Counted from the first letter of the stretch, positions 39,001 through 48,983 are shown. The stretch: 64,000 bases of DNA from Sphingobacterium sp. ML3W (GCF_000747525.1 NZ_CP009278.1:1798001-1862000), one strand, 5' to 3'. Made by a program: numbers and translations. The notes: a model not told the origin generated them from the letters alone.

Positions 39001-39242
39001 GTACAATCGCAGGTTGTATGGTATTGGATGGTAAAATTAACCGCAATAATGATATTCGTATCGTACGTGATGGTGTTGTTATATTCACAGGAAAATTAGC
39101 ATCACTGAAACGTTTCAAAGACGATGTGAAAGAAGTTTCATTCGGGTATGAGTGTGGTTTGAACATTCAAGGTTATAATGATATACAAGAAGGAGATATC
39201 GTTGAAGCATACGAACAAGTTGAAGTAAAACGTAAATTGTAA
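36060..39242 (+). CDS. infB: Translation initiation factor IF-2
   Basis: IF-2 is the GTPase that brings formyl-Met-tRNA to the 30S subunit. The 1060-residue protein has an IF2_N helix-turn-helix at residues 1-55, then a long Lys/Glu/Pro/Val-rich linker to about residue 310. A Gly/Asn/Arg/Pro-rich tract follows to about 410, then a second IF2_N segment. The G domain has GHVDHGKTS near residue 567, DTPGH, and the FTKVDK stretch. Beta-barrel domain II and the tRNA-binding C-terminus (to KRKL) follow. The linker is longer than in many bacteria but usual in this phylum. Confidence 0.95.
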   Translation: MTEGKGTNLLKAAKELNIGISTAVDCLVKKGYDVDAKPNTKLSGEMYNVLLKEFQGDKIVKDEAKQIVIGKIRRDESPVASPKESSKNDDYEETVASKEILIKNAAANTREESDAGKKEAPAEKVASVETAESSSNTHTGGMKVVGKIDLDSLKRGSKPKKEETPVVKAETPKEVEKKPEVVKQATIPAPKPIIKEEPKVEAPKVETPKAPVVEAPKVEEKAKETPKVVVAAPQIVEVKTEAPKVQEKKVVEEKPKNEKPAVKAPVETPVKEVKKVNPADEVISAKAERLTGPKVIGKIELPTARPSHRDKPVASSSSATGNDHKRKRKRTNNTGTPPPGGGTHPNRTGGPNQGGGNHPNRTGGNATGTHQNRPAGGPGGNNQNRPAGGPGGHHNRPGGPGAHKGRPAFNNRSTGPNVPKEEPTEKEIQDQIKATLARLSGAGKSGKFAQRAKLRRQKRDDVANIAEEEALEREMQAKVLRVTEFVTANELANLMDVAVTQIIATCMSLGMFVSINQRLDAETLTIVADEFGYQIEFIKPEDEEIADLEELDNEDSLISRAPIVTVMGHVDHGKTSLLDYVRKANVTHGEAGGITQHIGAYAVQLDGGRKITFLDTPGHEAFTAMRARGAKVTDIVIIVIAADDAVMPQTKEAINHAQAAGVPIVFAFTKVDKPGANTDRIKEQLSQMNILVEDWGGKYQAQEISSKTGLNVDLLLEKVLLEAEMLDLKADPNKRAVGSVIEAALDKGRGIVTTVLILGGTLRVGDPILAGSHSGKVKALTNERGERVKEAGPSVPVQILGMAGAPTAGDKFYTMDSESEARNVANKRLQLQREQGMRATKHITLDEIGRRLAIGNFKELNVIVKGDVDGSIEALSDSLLKLSTQEIQVNVIHKSVGAISESDVLLASASDAIIIGFQVRPSIGARKLAEQEQIDIRLYSIIYDAIEELKSAMEGMLAPKFEEKIVANVEIRETFKISKVGTIAGCMVLDGKINRNNDIRIVRDGVVIFTGKLASLKRFKDDVKEVSFGYECGLNIQGYNDIQEGDIVEAYEQVEVKRKL
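37060..37290 (+). repeat. Gly/Asn/Arg/Pro-rich degenerate repeats inside infB
   Basis: Units such as [18 protein letters not shown] and HHNRPGGPG recur at the protein level, and related CAAAACCGTCC units recur in the DNA. The tract encodes the flexible IF-2 linker and causes open shadow frames on both strands. Confidence 0.7.
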
Positions 39243-39264
39243 TCAAACAGTTTATAACATATAG

Positions 39265-39298
39265 AAAAGAGCGTTTTTAATTAAACGCTCTTTTTTTT
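39265..39298 (+). terminator. Intrinsic terminator of infB
   Basis: AAAAGAGCGTTT (39265-39276) pairs with AAACGCTCTTTT (39283-39294), and the T run continues. Confidence 0.85.
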
Positions 39299-39360
39299 GT
39301 GATGTACCTGTTTTTTATGAGGTGAATATCTCCTCGTTATATCGTAAAGCTTTCTTCAAG

Positions 39361-39741
39361 TTAATAATTTCTTATTATCCAGAAGCTCACAACAATTATG
39401 AAAACGATTATGATGGCTTTATAGCCGAACAAAATCTTACGCCATTTGAGAATTTTGGGTGTTGGATTTTTGTTATATTCAAAGCTTAAACCTGTAATGA
39501 TATAGGGGATAGCGATGACAACCAAAAAATTTTGCCTCCACGCATTATAGAAGTCAAAATTCAATAAATCATGTATTGCGCGCTGTGATCCGCAACCCGG
39601 ACACTTGTATCCAGTTAATGCATAGAAAGGACATTTTGGGAATAAATTATATTGCATTGGATTAAAAAACTTATAGATCAGGATTAAACATGTTAATGCT
39701 ATAAACCCTATTATCCATGTGTAGTACTTCTTAATCACCAT
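39361..39741 (-). CDS. DUF2752 membrane protein
   Basis: The 126-residue product has an N-terminal helix, then FPKCPFYALTGYKCPGCGSQRAIHDLLNFDF, split here as KCPFYALTGYKC followed by PGCGSQRAIHDLL. The C-P-F and C-P-G-C-G cysteines with the following RA are the DUF2752 signature. Two further membrane helices follow. The family has no established function; the cysteines may bind a metal or a redox partner. It starts 3 bases after the stop of the iron-sulfur subunit gene, so the two are co-transcribed. Confidence 0.85.
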   Translation of the reverse strand: MVIKKYYTWIIGFIALTCLILIYKFFNPMQYNLFPKCPFYALTGYKCPGCGSQRAIHDLLNFDFYNAWRQNFLVVIAIPYIITGLSFEYNKNPTPKILKWRKILFGYKAIIIVFIIVVSFWIIRNY

Positions 39742-39744
39742 AAT

Positions 39745-40491
39745 TCATTTTTTTAAAAAATGTGCGCGATTATATTCATAATTCATTCGTGCAATATTAA
39801 GAACAGAAATACCTTGTGGACATTCCACTTCACATGCTTCGGTATTCGTACAATGTCCAAATAGTTCTTCATCCATTTGATTGACCATATCAATTACTCT
39901 AGTCAGTCGTTCTTCTTTATCCTGAGGTAATAATACCATATGGTTGATTTTAGCTGAAGTAAAAAGTGCTGAACTTCCATTCTTACAGGTTGCGACACAG
40001 GCTCCACACCCAATACAGGCAGCTGCATCGAAGGCTGCTTCTGTCACTTGATGTGTTACGGGAATGGTTAATGCCTCTGGCGCTTGCCCTGTATTTATGA
40101 ACACATATCCACCAGAGGAAATAATGCGATCAAAAGCTGAACGATCTACTTCTAAATCTTTTTTTATGGGAAATGCTTCAGATCTGTAGGGTTCGATGAA
40201 AATGACCTCACCATCTCTGAAGGACCTCAAATGTAATTGGCAAGTGGTGGTGTTTTTCAACGGCCCATGTGCAATACCATTAATCATCATACCGCATTGT
40301 CCGCAGATCTCTTCCCGGCAATCGTGATCAAATTCGACAGGTATATCATTCGCTAGTATGAGTTTCTCATTTAATGTATCGAGCATCTCTAAAAAGGACA
40401 TATGCGGATTGAGGTTTTCTAAGGTATAATCAACGAGCTTGCCAGTCGTATTTTTATTCTCTTGCCTCCGAATTTTTAGATGTAATTTCAT
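39745..40491 (-). CDS. Succinate dehydrogenase/fumarate reductase iron-sulfur subunit, orphan
   Basis: The 248-residue product (ATG at 40491) has all cluster ligands of SdhB/FrdB: Cys58, Cys63, Cys66 and Cys84 for [2Fe-2S]; Cys159, Cys162, Cys165 and Cys169 for [4Fe-4S]; and Cys214, Cys220 and Cys224 for [3Fe-4S]. It would pass electrons between the flavoprotein and quinone at the inner membrane. No flavoprotein (SdhA) or membrane subunit (SdhC) is adjacent; upstream is a broken porin and downstream a DUF2752 gene. It may be a spare copy, a subunit for a distant complex, or a remnant. Confidence 0.82.
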   Translation of the reverse strand: MKLHLKIRRQENKNTTGKLVDYTLENLNPHMSFLEMLDTLNEKLILANDIPVEFDHDCREEICGQCGMMINGIAHGPLKNTTTCQLHLRSFRDGEVIFIEPYRSEAFPIKKDLEVDRSAFDRIISSGGYVFINTGQAPEALTIPVTHQVTEAAFDAAACIGCGACVATCKNGSSALFTSAKINHMVLLPQDKEERLTRVIDMVNQMDEELFGHCTNTEACEVECPQGISVLNIARMNYEYNRAHFLKK

Positions 40492-40669
40492 AACTTGAAT
40501 TTTAAAATTATTTATAACTACGTACAATTGGTTGAATGACTTCAAAGGATAGTGGCTCTTTATGAAGTAGGGGATATCAGTTTTATTCCATTCCCAAGCA
40601 GAAATAAATTGAAGCAAAGGTTATACCCATTCTTGTAATGCTCACTTCTTTCATAATGCATGTTAAAGG

Positions 40670-41818
40670 TTATAATCGACTTTGCACTTGTACAATGAAC
40701 AAATTGCCAATGTATTTGTTTGTATTATCGATTTGATATTCATAATAATCCATTTGCATACCCATTTGTATTCGAGTTCCATAGTTTTTGAGAAATTCAA
40801 AACTTAACATCGGAACTAAAGATTGTCTCGGATTGGAGTTCTGTTTGAAGTCAGTATCAAGATATTCATATCTACAAGAAAACTCGAAAGCTTTTAAGTT
40901 CTTATAATCTATTTCGTAGCGCATATTTGGCAAGAAGTATGCGCCGCGCATTTGGTACTAATATAAGTCTAGAAGTCGATTTGATTCATCAAGGCTGAAA
41001 TATAAATTGTGATTAATTACCTGCATAGCTTAGATTTGAAAATCTAAGTTCCATTTTTTGCAAGGTTGAATTTAGATGGATATCAAATGCTAAAGCATGT
41101 ACATTTCTTTTAAAAACGGTACCTGTTCCTCCATTTAGACTAATACTTAGGTCATATTTCTTTGAAAGGTCAAATACGACAAGTGTCAGAAATTGTTTAC
41201 CATTGTCTTTATTCGAGACCTGATTCTTCCCATTCCCATTGACAACAGAAACAGCATAATGCATTGGCATTGTACCTAAAGGTAGGGTGCCGCCTACTGA
41301 TGCTCCAATCTGAAAGCTTGTCCAACCATTTTTACCAAATTCGGTATACTGATTAGACCATTCTAAGGATTTGATAATATCCACATGATAGGTTTCTTCA
41401 AGTCCAAACCAGGGTCTGAATTGGCCAACAGTAATCGCAACTTTAGGATTAAAACTGTATCTCAGGTAAGCATTTTCTAAAACTCGTGTTTTGGGTCCAT
41501 TTTTAAAATCAGCAAAATTAGCCAAAGCTACGACTTCCACTCTTCTGCTTATTTATCCTTTGACTTGTGCAGGCATGTACTTGAGAGAAAAGGAATTATT
41601 TGTGCCTTTATCATCGGTATGATGAACGCCTTCGACGTCAACATTTTTTTAAGACTTGTGGTAAAGCGCCCTCGAAAAAGCCCCTTGAATTGAAATTTGG
41701 GATAACTTTCTAAAATTTCTCCTTGTGTACTGTCGGGAACTTTAGCGCTAACAGAAATAGTGTATAAAAGTAAAAAGCCAAGTATAGTACATATTTTAAA
41801 GGGTGTTTTTTATTTCAT
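40670..41818 (-). pseudogene. Decayed porin gene (Porin_O_P-like)
   Basis: Successive frames on the minus strand join into one outer-membrane porin. A start at 41818 leads into TAA at codon 3. Then come the signal and N-terminus (GFLLLYTISVSAKVPDST, then FKGLFRGRF), a frameshift near a run of A at about 41647, and a TAA near 41560. The barrel piece RVLENAYLRYSFNPKVAITVGQ runs to TAA at 41013. A further frameshift and TAA near 40960 precede a final strand piece ending IVQVQSRL at 40670. At least five lesions argue against sequencing error. Confidence 0.8.
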
Positions 41819-42203
41819 ATAAAAAAATGAAGTAAAGAATAAGAAATTGGTTATTAAAGATTATAAACTTAAGTCCGGTTTTTTATAATTGAATTGGTCA
41901 TATATGAGCGTCAATTCATTTGCGCATACGTAAATTTATGTGTTTAAATCTAAATGAGAATGTAGAAATTTTAATATTTTAAAAATTTCAACATGTTGTA
42001 CTATAAACACGGATTGTAAATATTTTGTTTTTTATAATCAGGTAATAACACTGCAATTATCTAATACCAAACTTGTTTTTTGAGAAATCATACTAGGAAA
42101 ACACGTTTTATAACCATCAAAAAAGCCTTCATCACAATTAGATGAAGGCTTTCTTGCCGTATTTGGTCTTAACTTAAATTATTTGAAGTTCAAGGAAACT
42201 ATA
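41819..42203. other. Intergenic region upstream of the porin pseudogene
   Basis: It is AT-rich, with no gene. It contains the terminator of the efflux operon at 42117-42152 at its right end. Confidence 0.45.
42117..42152 (-). terminator. Intrinsic terminator of the RND efflux operon
   Basis: AAAGCCTTCATC (42122-42133) pairs with GATGAAGGCTTT (42141-42152). On the minus strand a TTTTTT tract follows the stem. Confidence 0.8.
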
Positions 42204-42770
42204 TTAGTTACTTTGAAGCAGCTCATTTAAAGACGCTATAATTTCGGGGGCCGCATAATCGCGTCCGCCTTCCATACGATTCACCAGTTCGCCATTTTTG
42301 TTTAAGATTACTGTAGTAGGAATGGCATTTCCTAAGAAATTTGATGGAATTTCCCCTTTTGGTATATATACTTGAAGATTATAGTTGTTTTCGGTCATAA
42401 ATCCTTTCGATTTTTCCATCGTTCCATCTACATCAACCATTAAAAATACGATGTCATCACGATCTTTAAAAGATTCTTTTAGCGAATTGATAGAAGGCAT
42501 CTCACGTATACATGGAGGACACCATGTTGCCCAAAAGTTAATAAAGACCACTTTTCCCTTTAGTGAACTAAGCGTGATATCTTTCCCATTTTCATCTATA
42601 AAGGAAACATCGTTGGTCAGTGATGATGTTGCATCCGTTGTATTTTCTGCTGTTATTTCGGTATTTTGGGAATTTTGATTTTCCTTATTCTGCGAATTGC
42701 AGGAAAGTAAAGAAATACTTGCTATACTAAGCAACATACCCAAGATACTCCTATTGAATTTTAATTTCAT
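42204..42770 (-). CDS. TlpA-like thioredoxin lipoprotein
   Basis: The lipobox LLSC has its Cys at residue 24, followed by a Asn/Thr-rich spacer. The thioredoxin fold has the active site WCPPC (Cys84, Cys87) after VVFINFWAT, and a cis-Pro in AIPTTVILN. It would reduce disulfides or assist folding in the periplasm, anchored to a membrane. It is the last gene of the efflux operon, 13 bp after the adaptor. This linkage suggests a role in assembly of the pump components or in the stress that the pump answers. Confidence 0.85.
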   Translation of the reverse strand: MKLKFNRSILGMLLSIASISLLSCNSQNKENQNSQNTEITAENTTDATSSLTNDVSFIDENGKDITLSSLKGKVVFINFWATWCPPCIREMPSINSLKESFKDRDDIVFLMVDVDGTMEKSKGFMTENNYNLQVYIPKGEIPSNFLGNAIPTTVILNKNGELVNRMEGGRDYAAPEIIASLNELLQSN

Positions 42771-42782
42771 ATTTTATTCGTA

Positions 42783-43883
42783 TTAGTTTATTTTTCCTTC
42801 TTTGATTTCTTCCGACGGCTTTAGTATAATTTTATGTTCTGCAGAAAGCGAACCAAATACTTCCGTTAATGAATCCAAATGTACGCCTTCTTTGACAGGA
42901 ATACGTTTAATTTCTTGATCATCTAATATAAGTATAAAAGTACCAGACTGCGTAGTCAAGACACTTTTTTTAGGCACCCAAGTAGAGGCTTCTTTACGTT
43001 TTAACTTTAATTTTACCTGCGCATAATCACCCCCCTGTAATTCACGAGAGGGATTGTCAACATCAAATTCCAGAGTTAGCGATCGGTCTTGCTGATCTAA
43101 TAATCCCGATGTACGAGAAAGTGAAGTGTCAAATACTTTCCCAGGTTGCGAACTTACGGTGAATTTCGCTTGTACGCCTTGTTGCACAGAAGCAGCATGT
43201 TTTTCAGGAAGTGATAACGTTAATCTCAATTTATTGCCCTGGGCCATCATAAACAGTGACTGATTGGATGATGTACCTGCCAGAGCTCCTACAGATACAT
43301 TTCTCGCAGTAATAACACCATCAAATGGAGCTGTTATGCGTAGGTATTGTTGTAACTGTGATGTATGTGTTGTACCTGCTTTTGAGGCCTCATATGCAGC
43401 GCGCGCGCTTTCAACTGTACTTTTAGCTCTGTCCAACTCGATAGCTGCTACAGCACCAGCCGTTTTAGAAGCGTCTTTTAGGCGGTCGTAAGCCTGCTGC
43501 GCAAAAAGATAATCGTTGTATATCTTTTGTTCCGTTGCTTTGTCAGAAAGATACCGCTGATTCATTTCTGGGGCTTCAAGGACAGCCAATAATTGACCCT
43601 TACGTACCTGATCGCCACGTTCTACATAAAGTTGCTTTACAAATCCTGATACTTTTGCAAATACAGCCACCTGTTCATAAGGCTTTAGTTCTGCAGGAAC
43701 AGAAATTTCGTATTCTGGATTCATAATCTGTATTGCACCTGTAGGGTAGTTTACCTGTTTTTCGGTTTTTTGAGGGGCCATATCAACTTTTTGTTCTTGT
43801 TGCGAACAGGCAGATAATGAAATCAAAATTGCGGCAAATGCGCTTAATTTACTTGTTTTATATATTGAAGTTGTAGAATACAT
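42783..43883 (-). CDS. RND efflux periplasmic adaptor (membrane fusion lipoprotein)
   Basis: The lipobox LSAC has its Cys at residue 26. The lipoyl/barrel-sandwich halves are at VSGFVKQLYVERGDQVRKGQLLAVLEAPE, split as VSGFVKQLYVERGD then VRKGQLLAVLEAPE, and at ITAPFDGVITARNVSVGA. A long alpha-helical hairpin (about residues 105-170) and beta-barrel domains lie around and after them. It links the inner-membrane pump to TolC. It is the third pump gene in the operon, 12 bp after the RND gene. Confidence 0.9.
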   Translation of the reverse strand: MYSTTSIYKTSKLSAFAAILISLSACSQQEQKVDMAPQKTEKQVNYPTGAIQIMNPEYEISVPAELKPYEQVAVFAKVSGFVKQLYVERGDQVRKGQLLAVLEAPEMNQRYLSDKATEQKIYNDYLFAQQAYDRLKDASKTAGAVAAIELDRAKSTVESARAAYEASKAGTTHTSQLQQYLRITAPFDGVITARNVSVGALAGTSSNQSLFMMAQGNKLRLTLSLPEKHAASVQQGVQAKFTVSSQPGKVFDTSLSRTSGLLDQQDRSLTLEFDVDNPSRELQGGDYAQVKLKLKRKEASTWVPKKSVLTTQSGTFILILDDQEIKRIPVKEGVHLDSLTEVFGSLSAEHKIILKPSEEIKEGKIN

Positions 43884-43895
43884 ATCGCTGATATT

Positions 43896-46800
43896 TTATA
43901 AAGATGATGTCGATGGATTTGAATAATATTGACTTTCTTCATCATCCGGATCTAAAGATGGACTCTTAATAGTTGTTCTTGATAGGAGTGAAGCAAAGAA
44001 ATGCGGTAATAGAAGTAGAATGGTAATGGTCGAAGCAATTAAGCCACCAATCACAGCTCTACCAAGCGGAGCTACCTGTTCAGCCCCATCACCTATCCCC
44101 ATAGCCATAGGTAACATACCCGCTAGCATGGCTGCAGCTGTCATTAATATCGGACGTAATCGAGATGATGCCGCTAGTCTCGCAGCGTTAGCAGGCTTTA
44201 GAGCCATATTTTTTCTGTAATATTCAGCTTGATTAATAAGAAGTACCGCATTGGATACCGAGACGCCAATAGACATGATGATTCCCATGTACGATTGGAG
44301 GTTAAGTGTACTACCGGTGATAAATAGGATAATCAAACTTCCGGCTATTACAGCTGGAATTACGGATAAGATGATCAACGGCACTTTAAAAGATTGATAA
44401 TATGCAGATAACATTAAGAAAATAGCGATAATAGCGACCGCTAATCCTGTCAATAAACTACCTAATGTGTCATCCAATAGTTGCATCGTCCCTTCTGTCC
44501 ATACGTTGACCCCACGTGGAGGGGTTCCAGCTTCCTTAATGGCTTTTTTTACCGCTGCAGAAGCCGTTCCAAGATCTTGATTATATACATTTGCGATGAT
44601 TGTGACATAGCGATTTGGACCCTTACGGTTTACTTGCGCTGGGGCAGTGACTCGTTTTACTGTTGCAACATCTTCAAGTACTGGACGCAGACTTCCCTTT
44701 TTTAGAGGTAATGATTTAAGCATTTCTTCAGAAGACATGATGTGCTCAGGAATTTGTACTTGAACCTGAAATACAAGTCCTGATTTTGGATCTACCCAAA
44801 GATTTTTATCAGTAAAGCGCGTCGATGATGTGGCCGCAACTAAATTCCGGGTGATATCCTGCATTGTCAATCCAAACTGGCCCGCCAGATCACGGTTCAC
44901 TTCAATTTCCAATGTGGGGTAAGCAAGTGGTTCAGCAATGCGCACATCTCTTAGGTAAGGAACTTTCTTTAAATTCGCTTCTATTTTTGAGGCATGGGCA
45001 TTTGCAACCTTGAGTTGTCCAGCACCGACTTTAACTTCAATCGGCGTCATAGCGCCCTGTCCCATTATTTTTTCAGTCAACTCCATCGGTTCAAAATTTA
45101 GCTGTACTTCTGGATGTTTTTGACCTATTGATTTTCTGATTTCTTCCTTGAGGTCCTCCATTGAACCGGTGTAAATATCTTGATCTACGGATACCTGTAG
45201 CACTGCTTCATGCGATGCACTTGTAAACAAGAAAATAGGGTTTATAGGCGATGTTGCGGGTTGCATACCTACAAAAGCTGAACTTATCGCCATGCCATTT
45301 TCAGGAAGTTGTGCCTTAATTTCTTCTGTGATGGTTTTGACTAGTTCTTCCGTTTTTTCAATTCTACTGCCTTGAGGTGCTTGGATACGGAGTTGGAAAT
45401 CACCACTGTTTGAAACAGGCATGACATCGGTACCAACTACGTTTAATAATAGTCCCACAATGGCTCCAGCTATGAAGATGTAGGATATGAATAGACCTAG
45501 TGATCTGGTAGACCACTTACGCATCCTATAAGAATAATTAACTCTGAATTTATCAAAAAAGGCTCTTTTCCTAGCCGTTTTATTATGCACCTCATGTTTA
45601 TCCTTCATTAACCAGTTCGCTAATATCGGCACAAATGTTTGTGAGGCAATAAACGATGCAATCATTGCAAATGCTACGGCCATAGATAATGGAATAAACA
45701 TATCTCTGGGAATACCGGTCATGATAAAAGCAGGAGTTAACACAGCAAGGATACACAGGAGAATCAATAACTTGGGAACAGAGATTTCAAGCAACGCATC
45801 TAGAATTGCTCTTTGCTTTCCTTTTTTCATTTCCATATGTTGGTGAATGTTCTCGATGGTCACCGTAGCCTCATCAACTAAGATACCGATGGACAAGGCT
45901 AACCCACTTAGTGTCATAATGTTAATCGTTTGGCCAAATAAGTATAATACCATAACGGCCGAAAGAATGGCAATTGGAATGGTCAAAACCACAATGAGTG
46001 CTCCACGGCTATCACCTAGGAATAAGAATATCATCAATCCAGTAAACACAGCTCCCAAGATACCTTCGTGTATGAGGTTTGACAATGAGCGTTCGATGTA
46101 TTTTGACTGATCAAATTCATAACGGACATCTACCTCTTCTGGTAGTTGATTTTTTAACTTGTCCATGGATGCTTTTAAATTATTAACAGCATCTAATGTG
46201 GAAGCATCAGCCTTTTTGATAATCGGTAAGTACACAGAACGTTTACCGTTCACCAGTGCATAACCTACCGTTTGATCCGCACCATCAGTTACCGAAGCGA
46301 CATCTCTGACATAGATGGTTCCATTGTCCGTTGTCTTAATTGGTGTATTTAAAAATTCTTCAGGATTTTTGGCGATGGAGTTGATTGGAGCCATTAAGTT
46401 TTCATCTCCTATCCGGATGTTACCAGCAGGAGAGGGGGTACTACTTTTTGTGATGGCAATCGTAATATCTTCGGCACTTAAACCACTAGCTTGCATAGCT
46501 TGAGGGTCGATATTGACTACGATAGAACGGGCATTACCCCCAAATGGTGCAGGTGCAGTGATCCCCGAAATCTCAACAAACATTGGCCTGATCTTAGTCA
46601 GTACGAGCGTCTGTATTTCATTAATAGAAAGTTTGTCACTTTCAAATACCAATTGACCAACAGGAAGTGAACTACCATCAAAACGTACCACCATTGGCGG
46701 TACTGCCCCAGCGGGCAAAAAACCCATGGCTCTTGATACAGAAGTAGATACTTCACCAGCAACTTGTGCCATATTGGTGCCAGGGTAAAAGGTAAGCTTC

Positions 46801-47072
46801 ATCAGACTTAACCCCTGTACACTTTTGAAGTCAATATTTTTGACTCCGCTGACAAATAGCAGGACCTTTTGAAATTCATTGGCCATAAATCCATCCATAT
46901 AAGCGGGAGATAATCCGCCGTATGGCATAGCGATATACATGGCAGGTAGTTCAACTTCAGGGAAGATGTCTACGTTTATTTTTTTTATTGTGCTATAGGA
47001 AAAAAAAGCGATCGTAATGACTGCTACCATAATGGCTATTGGCTTCCTTAGCGCAAATCTGATTAGATTCAT
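43896..47072 (-). CDS. RND efflux transporter, inner-membrane pump
   Basis: This 1058-residue proton-driven pump has twelve membrane helices and two large periplasmic loops. The helix 4 stretch is GILVDEATVTIEN; the Asp-Asp pair of AcrB-type pumps is Asp-Glu here. The first helix begins with RFALRKPIAIMV, and FLGDSRGALIVVLTIPIAILSA is near residue 350. It belongs to the large HAE/HME superfamily, probably exporting small organic compounds or biocides; the substrate is unknown. It works with the flanking adaptor and TolC-like genes. Confidence 0.92.
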   Translation of the reverse strand: MNLIRFALRKPIAIMVAVITIAFFSYSTIKKINVDIFPEVELPAMYIAMPYGGLSPAYMDGFMANEFQKVLLFVSGVKNIDFKSVQGLSLMKLTFYPGTNMAQVAGEVSTSVSRAMGFLPAGAVPPMVVRFDGSSLPVGQLVFESDKLSINEIQTLVLTKIRPMFVEISGITAPAPFGGNARSIVVNIDPQAMQASGLSAEDITIAITKSSTPSPAGNIRIGDENLMAPINSIAKNPEEFLNTPIKTTDNGTIYVRDVASVTDGADQTVGYALVNGKRSVYLPIIKKADASTLDAVNNLKASMDKLKNQLPEEVDVRYEFDQSKYIERSLSNLIHEGILGAVFTGLMIFLFLGDSRGALIVVLTIPIAILSAVMVLYLFGQTINIMTLSGLALSIGILVDEATVTIENIHQHMEMKKGKQRAILDALLEISVPKLLILLCILAVLTPAFIMTGIPRDMFIPLSMAVAFAMIASFIASQTFVPILANWLMKDKHEVHNKTARKRAFFDKFRVNYSYRMRKWSTRSLGLFISYIFIAGAIVGLLLNVVGTDVMPVSNSGDFQLRIQAPQGSRIEKTEELVKTITEEIKAQLPENGMAISSAFVGMQPATSPINPIFLFTSASHEAVLQVSVDQDIYTGSMEDLKEEIRKSIGQKHPEVQLNFEPMELTEKIMGQGAMTPIEVKVGAGQLKVANAHASKIEANLKKVPYLRDVRIAEPLAYPTLEIEVNRDLAGQFGLTMQDITRNLVAATSSTRFTDKNLWVDPKSGLVFQVQVQIPEHIMSSEEMLKSLPLKKGSLRPVLEDVATVKRVTAPAQVNRKGPNRYVTIIANVYNQDLGTASAAVKKAIKEAGTPPRGVNVWTEGTMQLLDDTLGSLLTGLAVAIIAIFLMLSAYYQSFKVPLIILSVIPAVIAGSLIILFITGSTLNLQSYMGIIMSIGVSVSNAVLLINQAEYYRKNMALKPANAARLAASSRLRPILMTAAAMLAGMLPMAMGIGDGAEQVAPLGRAVIGGLIASTITILLLLPHFFASLLSRTTIKSPSLDPDDEESQYYSNPSTSSL

Positions 47073-47081
47073 GTGTATGTA

Positions 47082-48470
47082 TTAAAGGTTATTAAACAGG
47101 TAATCGAAATCCGCTGTCAATTCTGATTCGTATGCAAGTAACAGCCAGTAAGAGCGAGAAGCCTCGATATGATTATTCTCCGCTTGTTCTAACAATATGC
47201 GAATCTGTAATAATTCACTAAGTGAAATAAGTCCACTTTTGTACCGAGCAAGGTACATGGCATAGGCATCTTGAGCTTGCCTCACGGCAAGTTCCGATTT
47301 TTGAATTTGTTTATACTGCCAAAAACTTTTCGTTTGTGATGCCGAGAGGTCGGCCTCCATGGCTTGCTCGTATTGTGCATGAAGGAGTTTAGTACTTATA
47401 GCTTCCTTAAATAATCCTTCTCCTTTTAATCGGTTCGTATATATGTTCGTGATATTCCAGGTTAAACCTATACCAATTAGCATATTATTGGTGCTGTTGT
47501 TAAATCCATTTTTCCATGCTCCAGAACTATTGCCTGTTGCACTAACTCCTGTACCGCGGTAAGCGTAACCACCTAACAGTCTTAAAGATGGCATTGCCGC
47601 TCTTTTCTGCGCTTCACCACTTAGCGTATAGTATTGCGATTGTTTGTCCAATGCATTTAATAGTGGGTGTGATGGTGTTATCTTTTGACCTATTTTTAAA
47701 CCATGTTTCTCCATGGGATTGGAAAAACGATGAGTAGATGCGCTATAAGAAATCCCTTCTGACCCATAAAGTTCCTGCAATTTAATAAATGAAGCATTTT
47801 TATTACCACTCCACTTATCATATTCCCCCAATGCTTGTATATAGGAAGAGGAAGCTAAGAGGCTATCTGCAGCCGGTTTAAGACCAGAAGCAGCTAATCC
47901 TGAGCTGATCTTGCGGATATCATCTAAGCGCTCTGTATTTGCTTTAGACCACGCTAATTTTGCATCATTATAAAGGAGTGTGATGTATCGCTCAGATAAG
48001 GTTTTTTTGAGGTTCAGCGCATATGCATCTTTTTCACTTACTTTTTTCTCGAATAGCGCATCTGCTGCTTCATTTTCTTTTGTAAGTCTACCGAACGAGA
48101 ATAATTCCCATTCGATTGTAGCAGAGCCAAAGCTATTGGCGGCCATGTTGCTGCCATCAAGCGCATTTGGGGCACCACTTACATTGAAAAATCCAGGTTG
48201 AGGGAAAAAGGCTCCTGCACTACCTTCGTATGTGCCATAAGTGTTTTGTACCTGCGTTTTTATCTGTGGAAGTATGCCACTTTTTACAGCCCTAGCATTT
48301 AGCTTTGCTGCATCCATAGCATTGTTTTTAGCTCCTAAACCGGGATAATTTTCTTCCACCTTTGGCCATAAACTGCCCAAGGTGTTTTCTTTTTGTTGCT
48401 GTCCGTATGTGGGTAATACGGGTGCAATGGCAAGCCACAAAAGTGTAGTCGCCACCATGTGTTTGATCAT
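47082..48470 (-). CDS. TolC-like outer-membrane efflux protein
   Basis: The preferred start is the ATG at 48470, which gives a signal peptide (HMVATTLLWLAIAPVLPTYGQ). The remaining about 440 residues are two repeats of long helices and barrel strands. Examples are the SATIEWELFSFGRL turn, the periodic Ala-rich helices, and the RYKSGLISLSELLQIRILLEQAE block near the C-terminus that is typical of OEP proteins. It forms the outer-membrane exit duct. The upstream in-frame extension to 48542 looks non-coding. Confidence 0.9.
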   Translation of the reverse strand: MIKHMVATTLLWLAIAPVLPTYGQQQKENTLGSLWPKVEENYPGLGAKNNAMDAAKLNARAVKSGILPQIKTQVQNTYGTYEGSAGAFFPQPGFFNVSGAPNALDGSNMAANSFGSATIEWELFSFGRLTKENEAADALFEKKVSEKDAYALNLKKTLSERYITLLYNDAKLAWSKANTERLDDIRKISSGLAASGLKPAADSLLASSSYIQALGEYDKWSGNKNASFIKLQELYGSEGISYSASTHRFSNPMEKHGLKIGQKITPSHPLLNALDKQSQYYTLSGEAQKRAAMPSLRLLGGYAYRGTGVSATGNSSGAWKNGFNNSTNNMLIGIGLTWNITNIYTNRLKGEGLFKEAISTKLLHAQYEQAMEADLSASQTKSFWQYKQIQKSELAVRQAQDAYAMYLARYKSGLISLSELLQIRILLEQAENNHIEASRSYWLLLAYESELTADFDYLFNNL

Positions 48471-48581
48471 AGTGATATTAAGTTTTGATAGGTTGGTAGT
48501 TAACCAACAATCTGTCTTGAATACAATAATAATGTTGCCCATTGAAAAATCAATAGGAGTAGAGGGGGGTAAAAAGAAGTG

Positions 48582-48983
48582 CTAAATTTGGAGATTACGA
48601 TCTCGAATAAAGATGGGTATGGAACCTGATATTTTCAAGTTTCCATAATGGGGATGTGCTTGTTGGCTGCGAACGGTAACGCTAAACAGCAACATAAATG
48701 CAAGGGTAAATAATACTATTGGAGCATAGTCACCAGCCTGAAAAGAAACAATTTGGGATATCTGTGTATCTGTAGTTTCACTATTGATACATTTTTCCGT
48801 AATACTACTGGAAAATAGATTTCCGCTCTTTATAGGGGCTTGTGCTGTACTACTTGCGATATCTGCCCAGCTTTTGATGCTACTTTTAACTGCACAGGAA
48901 GTCAATAGCACAAAAAAAATCGTGGCAACGATAAATAAGGTGCTCTGAATTTTTTTTGTTATATGTAGTCTAAAGCGGTTCAT
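48582..48983 (-). CDS. Small membrane or lipoprotein-like protein heading the efflux operon
   Basis: The 133-residue product has a signal-like N-terminus with LLTSC (Cys at about residue 30) and an internal hydrophobic segment (VLFTLAFMLLFSVTV, near residue 95). Two Cys residues lie between and nearby. I do not recognise a defined family. Similar short proteins often precede metal or drug efflux operons in Bacteroidota and may be stress-sensing or assembly factors. It is 112 bp upstream of the tolC start on the same strand. Confidence 0.55.
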   Translation of the reverse strand: MNRFRLHITKKIQSTLFIVATIFFVLLTSCAVKSSIKSWADIASSTAQAPIKSGNLFSSSITEKCINSETTDTQISQIVSFQAGDYAPIVLFTLAFMLLFSVTVRSQQAHPHYGNLKISGSIPIFIRDRNLQI

